Shown: piece by piece, positions 41,845 through 54,414 of the stretch
Position numbering within the stretch: the stretch's first letter is position 1
Layout of the letters: each line of letters opens with the position of its first letter
Source: Marsupella aquatica
Lineage: Eukaryota > Marchantiophyta
Assembly (NCBI GenBank): GCA_973895155.1
Contig: OZ316895.1
Span: forward strand, 5,270,001 to 5,334,000
Direction of reading: 5' to 3'
DNA length: 64,000 bases
Made by a program: the position numbers and the translations under genes
Notes under the pieces: model-generated
The model's database searches: none
Told to the model about the DNA's origin: nothing
The model's input: only the letters and a program-made list of their open reading frames with translations

Positions 41845-42145
41845 GGTTGGGGGTGGAATTATAAATGGGAATTATTGGTACTCACCTTAAATTTATGAGT
41901 TTTGATCAGGCATTCAGGCTAGTACTTTAATAAATTATTTGGCCCTTGCCCACACTAACAGAATGACGAAAGCCTTACTTAACATCTAGGGTCCAGAGTG
42001 AAGTCTGACTCTGAGTCCACAGGTACATTTGGGGGTGGAATTGGAAGACATAATTGGTACTCACCATCATCTCATTCAAGCATTCACGCTACTGTAGTAC
42101 TTTCATAAAATATTTGGCACTAGCCCACACTGACTGTGTGACCAC
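41845..42145. repeat. Diverged tandem duplication, ~120 bp units
   Basis: GGGGGTGGAATT...TTGGTACTCACC...GCATTCA.GCTA.TAGTACTTT.ATAAA..ATTTGGC occurs at ~41849-41970 and again at ~42030-42145. It is older than the neighbouring duplication judging by divergence. Confidence 0.65.
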
Positions 42146-42299
42146 TGTGACATCAGGTAGGCTCCATAGAGCGTGTCCCACAATATTGGTCCCCACCCAT
42201 TGTACCATCGTGTACATATTACTCACCTGTTCATTCATGGAACTGACAAATTGTGCGGAGGCTCCACTTTTTCAATGAATCAGAGAATTGCTCTGCGGC

Positions 42300-44795
42300 A
42301 GAGAGGGGTTAGTTTGGACAGCACTTGATTTGTTTTTATTTTACTCACATTATTTGTCGACTGGAAATGAATCATTTTATTGTATATAATTTTTTTGACG
42401 GGCTTGTAGGGTTCCCTTCATCACTACGTTAAGAGCTTTCTCGGAACTTGTTCATTCTCACAAGTTTCTCATTTTTGTTTTGAAAACGTTTATTTCTATT
42501 GCTTTTTTTTGGAATACATCCTCGACTGACCAATAAATCACAATATAGAAAACAATGAACCCAGAAACTAAGTTAGGAATTTCCTCCTTCACGTGTTCAT
42601 TTCTCAAAATTTACTTATGTCTTGTTTTATTTTTGAAAACATGCCTTAATGACCAATAATTTGCATTCTAGGAAACAATCAACCCATAAGGGGACAAGCC
42701 AGGAAGTTTTACAAGACAAGACTCATCCTGCCTGGAGACCAATGTAACTAATGATTCAGAGTTTAAAGCTACACTTTGGAACCTATGGTCTAAAGTGAAG
42801 TGGGTGGTGATAAATTTAGAGGTGAGGTGACAGGTGAGGCACAAATCTGCAGTACTGAACAAATCTCGGGAAGTCAGGCAAACATTGAACCCAGCCTCCT
42901 GAACAAACATAAGAAACCACTGATTTCAGAAAAATCTTTAACTAGACTAGAAACTGCCATAAAAAACTCCTGATCTCGGTAATATTTTGAACTAGAATAG
43001 ATAACCAGTGCCCGGATTACAACAAGAGAAATAACTCTTGATTTTCTCACAAATATCTGAATCACTAAAATCCACCATTTTAAGTGAGGCTTCTGAAATT
43101 TCCCACCAAATTATTAGGCGCCAAAATGGCAGAGGTCATGTATTTGAGGGAAAGTTAGGTGACAACGTGGGCTTCCTGAATTTTGCAACCATATTATTCC
43201 TTTCGTTTCAAAACATACCTGGCTTAACTGACGTGAACGTATCGTATGTAGGTCGATTCTGACTGTATAGGACCATTGATCGAAGTCTGAAACTCAGGGA
43301 AACGACGTGTTCTTCTTTCTGTACTAAGAATCGTGGGTTAATGTTTCCAGGAACTCTAACTAGTAGAGCAAGCTCCGGGACAAGTCTATTTAATTGCTGC
43401 TAATTTATTGCGTTTGGAGACGAATCTATGCTTATTTCGACTGTTTCCAACATCTTGCTCTACTAGTTTTAGGTTTTCAGGGACCGATCGGATTCTGGCT
43501 ACTTGGGTGGAACTTGCTAACTCAGCTGACGGGTTTCAGGGAAAGACGGCATGCACTTGCTAGTTGGAAGAGACTGAACGGAAACAAGATCTTCCAGTAC
43601 TTCACAGAGGAACTCCACTGCATTTCGAAACCACAAATGACTTCTAGACATCATCATCATCATGGTTCTGAAAAACGAGAGATTTGGTGATCTCAAAGGA
43701 GCTAAGCACAGACCCATGATGTACTCCTCTCGGACCTTATCTCAAACGTACAACTAGGCTATAGCATCGAAACAAGATGACGAAGTATCACTACTAGTCA
43801 CTCTATCAACACAACCGCCGGTGAATGCAATACAAATAAATACGGAACTCGGGCTGTCTATTGTTTTGCAAACCAAACAAAGTTCGAATCAATCAGCTTC
43901 AAACAGACTGCCCATTCCTCTATTGCATTTCCCCCATATAAGACTGTTGCGTCGAGGCAAATGTCTCAAGATGTCCGAAGCCTCTCCAAGACAGGAAGCA
44001 AGAGTAGGGGAATCAAGCTAGACTTGTACCAGATGGAAGATAGCCCCACATGATCATCATACTAGACAATAAGCCAAAGTCCCCTGTAACTTCAGGTTTC
44101 AATTAACAGAAGCTAGGGAATCACTTTACACTGGTCTGCAGAGATGTACATCTTCATCTAGAAGAAAAAGCCTCGGCCGTTGACGGCCAACTTAGAAAGA
44201 ATTAATCGACAGGCTAGAAAAATCATCCTTCGGATGCTGGCAACAGGCTACAGAATTAAGATACCCTAGACAACGTCTTAAAAACATTTCAACATGAAGA
44301 ATGGAACTTCATCTCTAGCACAAACAAAACCATTATGAATGTTGTCCAACACCTTCCGGATGTGCTGAATATGCATGCACCTACAGAGCATCTGTTGCCC
44401 AAAGTGGATTGAAGCATTTCTGTATACACAAGTCCTTCCTTGCCAAGTAGTGAGGACCTCTTCGCTCTTCCAAGTATGGGTGAAGTTGGGAAATACAAGC
44501 AACTGTGCTAACCTGCATGAGGCTGAAATGAGATCCCAAATTAGAACCATGAGAACTTTTTAAAAGCGGATCTCAGTTTACACCGGCTACAGTCGTCCAC
44601 ATATAAGAGCTTAATTTACAACGTAAGTATATTTTCAAAACACGTTCAGCTATAGTTTATGTCAACTAAAGGTACGAAATCTCTTGGCGACTGAAAAGAT
44701 AAACGCGCTTCGTATAGCAAGTACGGTAAAATCTCATAATCAATGGGTCCAGGACCAATCAATGACGGTCTCCAGTAAAACTACTCACTTTTCTA
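42300..44795. other. No gene recognised
   Basis: Short unrelated ORFs only. The stretch directly before 44796 is presumably the 3' UTR and downstream region of the leftward E2 gene. Confidence 0.5.
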
Positions 44796-47700
44796 CTATA
44801 CTCCAGTTGCATAAAGTCGAGTCCACTCTTTTGCTGCTCCCCATCAAACCCAACTAGGATTAGTCGGAAGCCCAGAAGGCACTGATGCATTTGTAAGCAG
44901 TGTTGCAGCAAAGACATAAAATATTCCACCAAATAAGGCGTTGGGAACATTAAGTTTCAATATTACGTAGCCCTTCGTTATATCGCACATATACTTCGTT
45001 TAAAAATACGCGCAATGATATGATCGGATTAAGTGAGGGAATCAAGCAGACATCAAATCATCAAGAATGTGGTGGGTCAAACCCTTCCGCTTTTCCGACC
45101 ACGAGCATGACTGTAATCCATGACGTATACTCTGCAAAGTGTCCTACGACATCATGCAGCAAGATCACGGCGCATTGCACTCTTTATGAAACTAACTGGT
45201 TTAACGGTGGCTTTGACCATTTTTACTGAGTAAAGCTTATCAAACTAAGCTGAATTAGTTGAGAGTCCTTAACATACTGTTTACTTGCCCGGCGTACTTC
45301 ACTGACAACTGCCTATTAACTTGAAGTTATGCTCTCTTGATTCCCAAACTTTCCTCTGAATAACAATAAGACTCCGATCGTCCTCAGGACAATGTCATCG
45401 CAAAAATGTTGCTTAAAACTACAATCCAGATCCCAGGTAGCTTTGTAATCAATCACAAGTTGCCAACACACAACAAAAAGTATGCAGAATCGCATTAAAA
45501 TCTCAATCACATGGTGGCTCACAAACCTGTTGCAACGGCTTGGGCTTCATCTGTCTTCCAATGCTTGGCAATATTTTCAGCAAGAGGATCGTCAGGGTTT
45601 GGAGCACTTAAAAGTGCCTGAATGCTGCATACAGAAAAAACGATAACCCTTAACAACCTTCCCTGAACTTTCAATGACTTACCTTCACAAGGCCTCTAGA
45701 CTCTAGCGCCAAGTCTGCTTCGTAAAGTGTAGTTCACTGATATGATAGCATCAAATGAGCACCTCACCTTAGTAGAACCGTACGAATTTGCAGAGCAGGG
45801 CTCCACTTGTCCTTCAAGATGTCCAAACAAATTCGACCCAACTACAACCAGAAAGGAGTTACCTAGTCAATGATATGACTACAAAAATATCAGTGTACAT
45901 GATCCTATCAGTCCACAAAAGAATCACTTAACTTTAAGACTACTTTTGATGGGATACTTTTGACGGTCAGAAGAGTTTTTCTGACTTCCGTATTTGGTCT
46001 ACATACAATGTCAGCTAATCACTTCAGCCACTATTTATTACCAGCCGTTTCTGGGTCAGCAAAATTTGGTGAAGGGCTAATACCTTATCGATATTTGGAT
46101 GGTAAATCTTTGTTAAGAATCGCACCTGTTGAAAGACCCATGTCAGCAACTACAAAAATACGGAACAAAATATACCGCTATCTCCCGCCAAGAACTCCCA
46201 CCAAAAGTCTGTGGAATAGATTGCATTCTTTCCAAACCATGTATCCAACAGCCTGTAGACTTTCAAAAGTGCAGTGACCCTAACATCATTCCTGTAAATT
46301 AAGCAGCAGAAAGACGAAGAAACCTCTTTCACAAAGATATCTGCAGATATCTCATGACTGCCACGAATTAGCATGCTCTTAACATGAGACCAATATCTTG
46401 TCTGGATTAAGTTTGAGCAAAGATTCTCCGAAGAGTTGTATTCATCTTTGTATTTCCAAGGAGAGGTTAACACAGGATTTGCTGTTGCCTGTACTCGAGT
46501 ATTATCACATCTAAAATCCTACTAACGATGTTCCCAAAAATATTAAACAATAGTACGTCAGAGAGTGCACTACAAGCGTCTTTTGCGGGCATGTCCCACA
46601 TCAGGAGACCACCTACCGGGAATCTAATCTGAATCAGGCATCTTGAGTGAAAACAAACTACCAGGAGCATCTTCTATGAGCAAGATATCTCCTGACTGCC
46701 ACCTATCACCAAGCTCTAAATGCAGGACCGAAATCTTCTCTGAATTAAAATTTATCACAAATTCTCTAAAGATATTGTATTTGTCTTTAGTTCCCGAGAA
46801 TATGCCCTTCTCCATTCATTATACTACAGTAGTATATTTACAAAGAACTTGGTTGTCAGAAGTATAAAAACTGAAGACAGTATTCGGATGTTCCAAGCAT
46901 TTTACCAACCATAAGTCAGACGGTTCGATAGCAGCGACTTACGAAACAGTCTCATACAAGTTAAGAAGCTACCAAGTCCATTTGCTAAATTACCAAAAGA
47001 CATCTCAAAGAAAACGCAGCTTCTAAGTTCATGGGAACAAAAATTGAGAAAACGGGCTCACAGTCTATTTTGAGCAAAAATCCTATGTCCAAAAAGGGTA
47101 GACTGAGAATGATGGGATTTCTAAATTGAGAAATGAGTCTATACGGACAGTCAATTCTTGATCAAAAAAGCCCATGATCTCCAAAAACTACGAACAGAAA
47201 TTACATCACAACCACACTAAACCAACGAGTGACCACGTTGAACCAAGTCTTCCCCACTTTTTGGATGAGGGAGACAGATGCCATGGGGTGAAATTTTCAC
47301 CTAGCCTATGCAGAGGACAGTAAGGCCCTCCATCAACTGTTCAGATGGATAATAAAGAAGAACATATTAAGCTTCACCGCACCCAATAATCTGTTGCTCG
47401 ATCTTCATCCCAAACCCAAGTTGCAATATATTTGATGTGGTGTTATGTCAGAATCGGTTATAGAGTTGATCAAATTCATATACCAACCTTAGGAGCGGCC
47501 ATCGGATATTCTTCAGGTAAGAACAGCTCCAACTTGAAGACACCCCCTGCAAAAATAGGGAGGATCCCTTAAATTCGATTTACGGAAAGAGAGGACTTCA
47601 ATCATAACATGTCATCACCAGTCACACAGAAGGGGAATCACAATAATTACTCCCTCCGCCCCACCTTAGATACAAAAGGGATATCAGCTAACTGGTCCAA

Positions 47701-49220
47701 CGAATAAGAATTTCAAATAACAATCTCTAGTAAGCCAGTACTGATATCATAAGATATCAGTAAAACCAAGCTGACCAAACGAGTCGTGGGATAAATTTGA
47801 TGACATCATTGTTCTGAATATGTTACTACAATAAGAAAGTTATCAGTAAAACGAAAGCTCTCCAGAAACGGGTTTTCTTAAACTAGTAAATCGTTGATAA
47901 CTCGCTTAGTTTTTCGGGAATTTGGACAGTTCTGCATCTCCGGTGGGTCGGAGGTAGTATTTGACAAGTTTCCAGAAAACGAGATATTCATTGCCCTGTC
48001 ACTAACTTCCCTGCGCAACACCATCCACAGAGTACTCTACATTCACGTTGTCGTACAACTATTCCTGAAAACTAATCGCTCCTAGCCGCCCTCCAATATA
48101 GTTATAAAAGTGGAAGTAAACTAACTTCGGAGTAGAGCTGTAGTTTGCAAATCATGCCTAGTACAGGATTTTCTGTTTCTGAGAAACTTCTAGAATAAAT
48201 CAGCTCTAGATCAACTTCCGCGGAACCCTAAATCAAACCATGAAAGGTAGAAACACGTGCAAGATCTAACATTCGCAGTAGACTTCATCCAATAGAATTC
48301 TTTTCATGAGGACAACATGCAAAATCTCGTCTGCTTCAAGCAACAGATACGAAACCCTAAGTTTTAGGGTAACTACGTCGTGAGCGTATCTGAAAATTGT
48401 ATTTCATAACTCCCTTATCAGAGACGCCCGGGACAACTGGGGTCAGTATGTAAATAGTGACAATTACATACCTTCGAAAGGCGATTGAGTCGGCCCAAGA
48501 ATCATGACATTGAAGTACCGCAGATTCTCCTCCGAAGGGGACGCACTGATACCAGGGGCTGATCACAAACGCAGAGACAACAGTTAGAAGGGAATCCCCA
48601 CCTTTCCAGGCATCACTTGGACATGAAAGTCCGTAACCAAAAATCATTTCCATTGAATTTCGAATCGTCTTCGACTGTTAACCCATATGCACCCCAAAAT
48701 AGACCATGGATCCGCTACCCATTGCAGCACCCAGGGCTACGCAGAGACGTATACTAGATTCACGTTGAGTACGCGGCTGGGTGGAGACCCAACTAGACTT
48801 GGCGGATCAGTCACAGACAGTAGCAAACCTCCGCAAAAATGAAATGGAGTGTAGATAGAATATCCACAAGGGAAGCAGAAGGAGCAGAGATTTACCTGGT
48901 TCACTAAGCAACCGTTGCGTTTCCTGAATTTCATCACAACACCACCCAAAACCCCACTTTCTAAGTCAGTCCGCACAAGACACAAAAACAAGCTGAGCTA
49001 ACGAAAATACGAGAGGAAACTTTCAGCTAATAACAGAAACCTGACATCATCCTGGGACACGAAATTGAAACTAACGCGTCCGCCCGTCCATCCCATAACC
49101 CTAATGATTAGCCAAAGCCAGACATTCTGGGAGGAGTAACAAAATCCACATCCGATACGACCCAAATGGCACCTTAATGATCCTCCGAGGTAAGTTGCTA
49201 TTGGCCGTAGCTGCCGACAT
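44796..49220 (-). CDS. UBC13: UBC13-type ubiquitin-conjugating enzyme E2 (UBC35/36-like), 157 aa
   Basis: Eight exons: 49220-49173, 48923-48896, 48558-48472, 47546-47488, 46125-46084, 45841-45768, 45624-45527 and 44833-44796. They sum to 474 nt in one frame with GT/AG introns throughout. The protein is a complete UBC fold: N-terminal helix [22 protein letters not shown] motif at 83-85, active-site Cys93 in LGRICLDIL, and C-terminal [11 protein letters not shown]. In plants this E2 pairs with a UEV1/Mms2 partner to build Lys63-linked ubiquitin chains in DNA damage tolerance and signalling. Relative to Arabidopsis UBC35/36 the N-terminus is four residues longer ([10 protein letters not shown]). 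The first two exons are only 48 and 28 nt, so ORF-based gene finding misses them. Confidence 0.96.
46337..46800. repeat. Two diverged ~130 bp direct repeats in E2 intron 4
   Basis: Stretches at ~46337-46465 and ~46673-46800 share AGATATCTC.TGACTGCCAC, then a CTCTGAATTAA-like and a TTGTATT.TCTTTG-like segment in the same order. They are probably old transposon copies or a local duplication. Confidence 0.5.
47650..47957. mobile_element. Stowaway-like MITE in E2 intron 3
   Basis: The left end, CTCCCTCCGCCCCACC, and the reverse complement of the right end, CTACCTCCGACCCACC, form imperfect inverted repeats (19 of 24 bases). Both ends are flanked by TA. The CTCCCTCCG start, TA duplication, 308 bp size and lack of coding capacity are the hallmarks of Stowaway (Tc1/mariner-derived) MITEs. 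It lies wholly within the intron between exons 3 and 4, so the protein is unaffected. Confidence 0.82.
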
Positions 49221-49990
49221 ATTGCAATATCACGGGGTCTTCCCAGGTCGCCGCCCACCTCCACCCCACGAGTCCGTTTTCGTCCCTCCTCGCGCCTCTT
49301 CTAGATCTCCCTCTCTGCCACCACCCTCCCCCCAGGGCGAGCTCCCGCCACGCCCCCACAACCCTCTCTCCCTCTCTGTCTCTCTCTGATTGAATCTCAA
49401 CCTCTCGCACTTCGCTCTCTCGGGGAGAACTCTCTCTCCAGATCCGTTTTCCTCTCCTCCTCTGCACGGAAATAGGACCTAGTCTCAAATTGTGGGCTAC
49501 ACGAGCGCAGCGAACACTACTAATCCCAGCCACCACCACCACCACCAGGAATCACTCGCCTGCCTGCCTGCCTGCCTGCCTGCCTGCTCGCTCCCTCGTG
49601 GATTGAATTGCGAGCGAGGCTGACTGAGCCACCAGAAGCCCAAAACGCATGCAGGTTGGCAGAGCGAAGGAAGGAGGGCGCGATGGCAGATTCAACTTGC
49701 TGCGATTTCTTGCCTCCCTTACGTTGCGTAGCTCCTCTCCTCTCCTCTCCTCGCCTCTCCTTGCTATATGCTACTACGCTTCCGCTTTGCCTCGCCAGCA
49801 AGAAAAAGGAGACAGACCCAGAGAGACTGCGAGAGAGCGAGAGGAAGGGACAGAAGTGTGTCTGCGAGAGAGAGAGAGAGCGAGAGCGAGGTAAGGGAGG
49901 AGTAAACTTTGGGTCGCTTGTTCGTTCGTTCGTTCGAACGTTGGTTCGTTCGTTCGAAAGTTGGTTCGTTCGTTCGTCCGTATGAATGTG
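49221..49990 (-). promoter_or_regulatory. 5' UTR/promoter zone of the E2 gene, CT/GA-rich microsatellites
   Basis: This GC-rich zone upstream of the E2 start has CT-rich blocks (49300-49445), CCACCA repeats (49531-49548), about seven CCTG units (49558-49587), a GAGA run (49867-49891) and TTCG tetramer runs (49918-49980). CT/GA microsatellites near plant starts often mark promoters and 5' UTRs. I see no well-placed TATA box, and ORFs read across it are low-complexity artefacts. Confidence 0.5.
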
Positions 49991-50269
49991 CGAACGTTCG
50001 TTCCTAAACTTATTTACGGTAAAGGGCTGTGTAAGGAAGGAATTAGTGGGGCGTCTCAAAGCTTCATAGTTAGGGGTGATAAGGAAGGAATTAGTGGGGC
50101 TTCTCAAAGTGAGAAGCTTCGTACTGTTGTTAGGGAGGAGGGCTTTAGGAGGTGCATGTTAGAATTAGTTACTAAGATTTCTTAAAGCTTCATAATTAAG
50201 AATGATGGTTTTTGGAGGACCATGTTAGAATTAGTTAGTAGGACACGCTGCATAGATGTGTATGGTGGT

Positions 50270-50480
50270 TTTGGGCAGTAAGCAAATGGCCATAACTTTT
50301 TCACATGGTTATGTAAACAATTTGGTTTTCCTTTTCACTTGCCTCTACCGTGACTTATGGTCATAGCATATGACCAATGTTTGTGACAAATAGTTATGGA
50401 TCATGAATTTGGTAGTCCGTAACATTTTCTGTCCCTAACCTTAACCTAGTAGTTGAGGTCCATCAAATTTTGAGTTTTGA
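50270..50480. repeat. Dispersed repeat copy 1
   Basis: ATGGTCAT..CATATGACCAAT and AATAGTTATGGAT.ATGAATTTGG here match, in order and orientation, sequence at ~59240-59470. It is a two-copy-in-window, probably transposon-derived family. Confidence 0.7.
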
Positions 50481-50579
50481 GACCCCCTAGTAGTGTATGT
50501 TGTTTCCCACAAATGGAAGTATTTGAAGTTCTTGAGGCAACCAAAGAGCCTCATCTAGGCATTCATTATGTACTCTGTT

Positions 50580-50941
50580 TGGAGAGTGAAGCTCTAGGCC
50601 ATAATTTCTCTGATAACAGGAGAATAGATATTTACACTATGCTTGTGAGTAGGGATGGACATTGGGAGTCTGGGTACAAGAAGCCCTTCCTCTGCATGTG
50701 CATGGGTCTTGGGGCTAGTTTGTTTGTCCATTCATTTAGGGTCTAATTTGTGATCAAAGTTATTCTTCATGACCTATGCTGGAGAGTGAAGCTCTAGGCC
50801 ATAATCTCTCTGATAACAGGGAAATATTGATGTGTAAACTATGCTCACAAGTAGGGATGGGTATGTGGAGTCTGGGTACATGAGCCCTTCCTGTGAACAC
50901 ATGTGTCTTGGGGCTAGTTTGTTTGTCCATTCAATTAGGGT
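50580..50941. repeat. Tandem duplication of ~165 bp with a 33 bp spacer
   Basis: GGAGAGTGAAGCTCTAGGCC to CTAGTTTGTTTGTCCATTCA occurs at ~50580-50745 and ~50779-50941, similar in length and order with modest divergence. It is non-coding. Confidence 0.85.
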
Positions 50942-50949
50942 AAGGGGCT

Positions 50950-52999
50950 CTGTAAGGCAGTAACCAGTGAGGGCCCTGTTATAATTACTAGTATATTCCA
51001 TGAGTGGCAGTCTTTGAAGTTTTTTGAACTTTTCAAGCAAAAGAGGGCCTCATTCTATAACTTTAGTCAGGCCCATTCCACTGTCCCTGTTGTTACCTTA
51101 TTCATAGACTAACAAAAGATGCAGATTAGTTTCAGCTTTCAATTATGACTTAAACCACTTTGGAAAATTTGTCCTTGTATTTGTTGCATACTTTGTAACT
51201 TGGAAACATCCTAGTTGATGTGTCATGGGAGCTCTCAGTACAAAACATTAAAGTGAAAATGTTATTGTGGCTGGAAAAAGCAATGGTTACGACATGATCT
51301 TTAAAATTTCCTTAGTGGTTAAAGTTTGTTAGCACCTAGAACTCTCATCAGGTGTCCTGATTTAGAATCACCTGCATACGGGTGTTACCAACGAGGGTTT
51401 AATCAGTAGTGTAATCTTCTTGGCTACACTTTGGCTAGGTCTCTACCTTGATACCAGCCTCCCCTGCTTGTTGCCCTTCCCTCCTTGTGGGATCCTTGGA
51501 GGCATTGCCTCATATGTATGTCAAAATTAGGGAGTGGAGTGAACTTAACAATCTTTAGCACTTACTTCAAGACAAAACAGAACCAAGCAGCCAGTCGCCC
51601 AACTTAAAACTCTCTTGGGTCACGTGCCTGGTATAGTGTGTGTAGTTCACACAAATTCAGATTTGATCAGTGACACTTACACACATCTGAGTGCAAGAAT
51701 TGAATAGCTGCTCAGTTTCTTCTCTTTGGTTTCTGCTCAATCATATCTTCAGTGTTAGCTTTATGTGTAGGTACAAGTGCATGTGATCATCAGCTCCACT
51801 GTCCATTTCAATCAAGCTTCGTCAATTCTTATTAATCCTCAGATGCCATACTCGCAGCACTCTACAGGGCACTTCCAGAAATCCGCTCATCTTCTCTTAC
51901 CATTTTCTCTTGAGTTATTGATTTCAGAACTCTTCCGTCACATCAAGTTTGCATCTTCTCCTTGCTTTATGTTCACATCACTGTCTTTCTTAGGCTCATT
52001 TCTGGGTTTCCGTGGAACTTTCCAGAGTGAACAAATATTGATAATCCTTCTCGTTCCCCCTGTCAGCAATTTTAAATCATTGCAGTGTTTTTGACTTTAC
52101 TTCGGCTCCAGAATTTCACTGAAAACGTCAGATTGAGTTCCACAAACTTACCATAGCCGCACCTTTTCGCTAAAAATCGCTTCGCCCAAAACCAAGATCA
52201 CTGACGGTAGAAATGCCAGATGCGAAACAATTGTACAATTGCACTATGAGCCAAAAGAAGTTCATGTCGTCGCAATAGATTCCAAAGAAAACAGAAAGTC
52301 CGATCGCAAATGAGACGATTCTACTTGAGCTATGCGATGTGCAGAAGGCCGTATCAGGTAGTAGTCGAGGATCACTGTCACCCCCACTTATAAATCACAA
52401 GTCACACTTAGCATGCTTGCAGACCTGCAAAAACCTCTATCCTACAAAATGTCTGCTCGTACTGTCAGCACTGACTTGTCTAAACGGAAACTTTCATCCT
52501 GCCCCAGCAATCATATGTACGTCAAAGCTTTACACCTCACCTTACAAGTTTGCGCCGAGCAAATGCTGATAGTACCACGTGGAGATTCGGAATTGCAAGT
52601 ATACAAGACGAGAAACCTGCTCGTCTTTCAAAATGTGCACAGTAACGCTCTCTGCTGTACCTTCGCACATATGCATGTGAGACGGAGCAGCTTTCCATTC
52701 TCATATGCAAATCACAAAGAAGAGGAATTCATTGGGACAACAGAAGAGACCCTGGAGGGGAGTCTCTGTAACCCCAAATGTTCTTCCTTGCACACACTCC
52801 ACCTACTCCTACCCTGCCCACCCATCTATGAACCGATTCAAGGACGTGCAGAGACAAATCCGACTCCAAAGCCCTTCAATGCCTTAGGAGCAGTCGAGAA
52901 CACAAATAATGGGAGATAGCAACTGTAAAGAAACTAGTCACTCATAAACTGACCATATTCATTGAGCTACGAGAACCGAAAAATCTAGTCAGGGTCTCT
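50950..52999. other. No gene recognised
   Basis: The longest ORF (52413-52919, +) has no family signature and a composition typical of chance reading. The last few hundred bases are probably the 3' UTR and downstream region of the leftward dirigent gene. Confidence 0.45.
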
Positions 53000-53575
53000 T
53001 CACAGATCCAGTACTTCAGGGTATGGTTTATAGTTGAATGAATTCTTATAGATCACGAAGTCCTGCTTTATGATGGCATAATCGGTGCTGTCGTAGAGAT
53101 AGAAAGTTGAGTATCCTCTTGCGCCGCGAAAGTCGCCCGTCCCTCCGATGATGGAAATCTCCCGGTCCCCGCTACCGATTTCCGTGCCTGCGACTTGCAG
53201 AGTGCCTTCGTATTTTTCGTGGTTCTCAAAAATGATCGTGAAGAGAAGGTAGAAATTCGTGTTGGCGTGGTTGTTCTTGACCGCAACCCCTTGCCGCCGA
53301 CCGATGAGCTTCGAGGAGCGAGACGGCCCCTCGGTGACGTCGTTGTCGAACACTAGGGTGCTCCCGAAGTTCAGCAGGTTCAGATCGGGCTGCTCCTTCC
53401 CCGGCCCCGCCACAATTTCCACTTCATCTGTACAGTGCACGTAGAACGTGAGCGACTCTGCGCTCCCGTTCGGATCGGTCGCATCCACGACGCAGCCACA
53501 CCTCCAAACAATGCAAAGCAGCAGCAGGAGCAGGGCCCCCGCTTCCCACCTCGATCGCCATGAAGACCTTCCCAT
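53000..53575 (-). CDS. Dirigent family protein, 191 aa
   Basis: The start is taken at 53575 (MGRSS...), because a strong hydrophobic signal peptide, GALLLLLLCIVWRCGC, follows at residues 13-28; the longer upstream reading is charged low-complexity UTR. The dirigent barrel has the family's conserved blocks: LTFYVHCTDE (~43), LVFDNDVTEGPSRSSKLIGR (~75-95), FTIIFENHEKYEGTLQVAGT (~115-135) and GGTGDFRGARGYSTF (~144-158). Dirigent proteins are secreted and guide stereoselective coupling of phenoxy radicals (lignans and related compounds); the actual substrate cannot be read here. It is intron-free and of normal length. The extended C-terminal tail KPYPEVLDL is unremarkable. Confidence 0.93.
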   Translation of the reverse strand: MGRSSWRSRWEAGALLLLLLCIVWRCGCVVDATDPNGSAESLTFYVHCTDEVEIVAGPGKEQPDLNLLNFGSTLVFDNDVTEGPSRSSKLIGRRQGVAVKNNHANTNFYLLFTIIFENHEKYEGTLQVAGTEIGSGDREISIIGGTGDFRGARGYSTFYLYDSTDYAIIKQDFVIYKNSFNYKPYPEVLDL

Positions 53576-53930
53576 CCTCTCTCCTCCTCTCCCTCGAAAT
53601 CTGCACTCCCAACCGCCTCGGCCAGGAAGTAGTAACTCAATGTCGATGTAAGAAACTACACATCGCCCTTCTCTCTCGTCTTTCTCCCTCCCTCTCTCTA
53701 GCTCTTTGTCTCCTCTCGGAATTCGTACTCGGCCAGCAAAGAAACTCAATGTCGATGTAAGAAACTCAATAACATCGCTCCGACCTCTGGAGCAGCAGAC
53801 GAATTGACTGGTCGAGCGAAGATGATTGTCCAGCCCCGAACCCGCTTAGGGTACCCAAAATCGCCGGAGCAGTCAAGCACCGCACCAAAGCCCCCCAGAG
53901 TCCGAGAATCAGAGTCAATCAACAATCGGA

Positions 53931-54020
53931 ACGATTCTCTCAACGATTTCGAGTGACCAAACGATTCTCTCCACGATTTCGAGCGACCACACGATTCTGT
54001 CAACGATTTCGAGTGACCAT
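53931..54020. repeat. Three ~30 bp tandem units
   Basis: CGATTCTCTC.ACGATTTCGAG.GACCA occurs three times in succession upstream of the dirigent start. Confidence 0.85.
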
Positions 54021-54176
54021 CAGCTGCGCGCAACTGGTAAGTGGAATCACGGACAACTCCAGTACAATTGGGCACCGATTTGGTTTGTGCAGACAAAAGA
54101 CAAATCAACAGTGCAGACGACGATTGAATCAAAACATTGAACCACGGCTTTCAGCTGACGGAGCCACAATTGAAAA

Positions 54177-54328
54177 GCGACGATGAATCAGTAATGGACA
54201 CTGTGGTGGATTGGGTTTCGGAGAAAGCGACGATGAATCAGGAATGGACACTGTGGTGGATTGGGTTCCGGAGAAAGCGACGATGAATCAGGAATGGACA
54301 CTTTGGTGGATTGGGTTCCGGAGAAATG
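54177..54328. repeat. Three 50 bp tandem units
   Basis: GCGACGATGAATCAGGAATG through GGATTGGGTTCCGGAGAAA is repeated three times, nearly identical. The period is not a multiple of three and no ORF uses it. Confidence 0.88.
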
Positions 54329-54414
54329 ATTTGCTCGCTTTTCGTTTTTGGAGCGAGGTCAACAGAGGACCCACGAGGTGGGTGACTGGCGAAGGTGTTT
54401 TGTTGGAGTAAACA

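Noticed and set aside
49520-50107. 195-codon minus-strand ORF upstream of the E2 gene
   Set aside because: Its sequence is dominated by translated TTCG, GAGA and CCTG microsatellites; no domain or splice support.
52413-52919. 168-codon plus-strand ORF downstream of the dirigent gene
   Set aside because: No recognisable domain, an unremarkable start, and overlap with the probable 3' UTR of the opposite gene.
53576-53749. N-terminal extension of the dirigent ORF up to 53749
   Set aside because: The extension is charged and low-complexity and would bury the signal peptide at residue ~72; the start at 53575 places it correctly.
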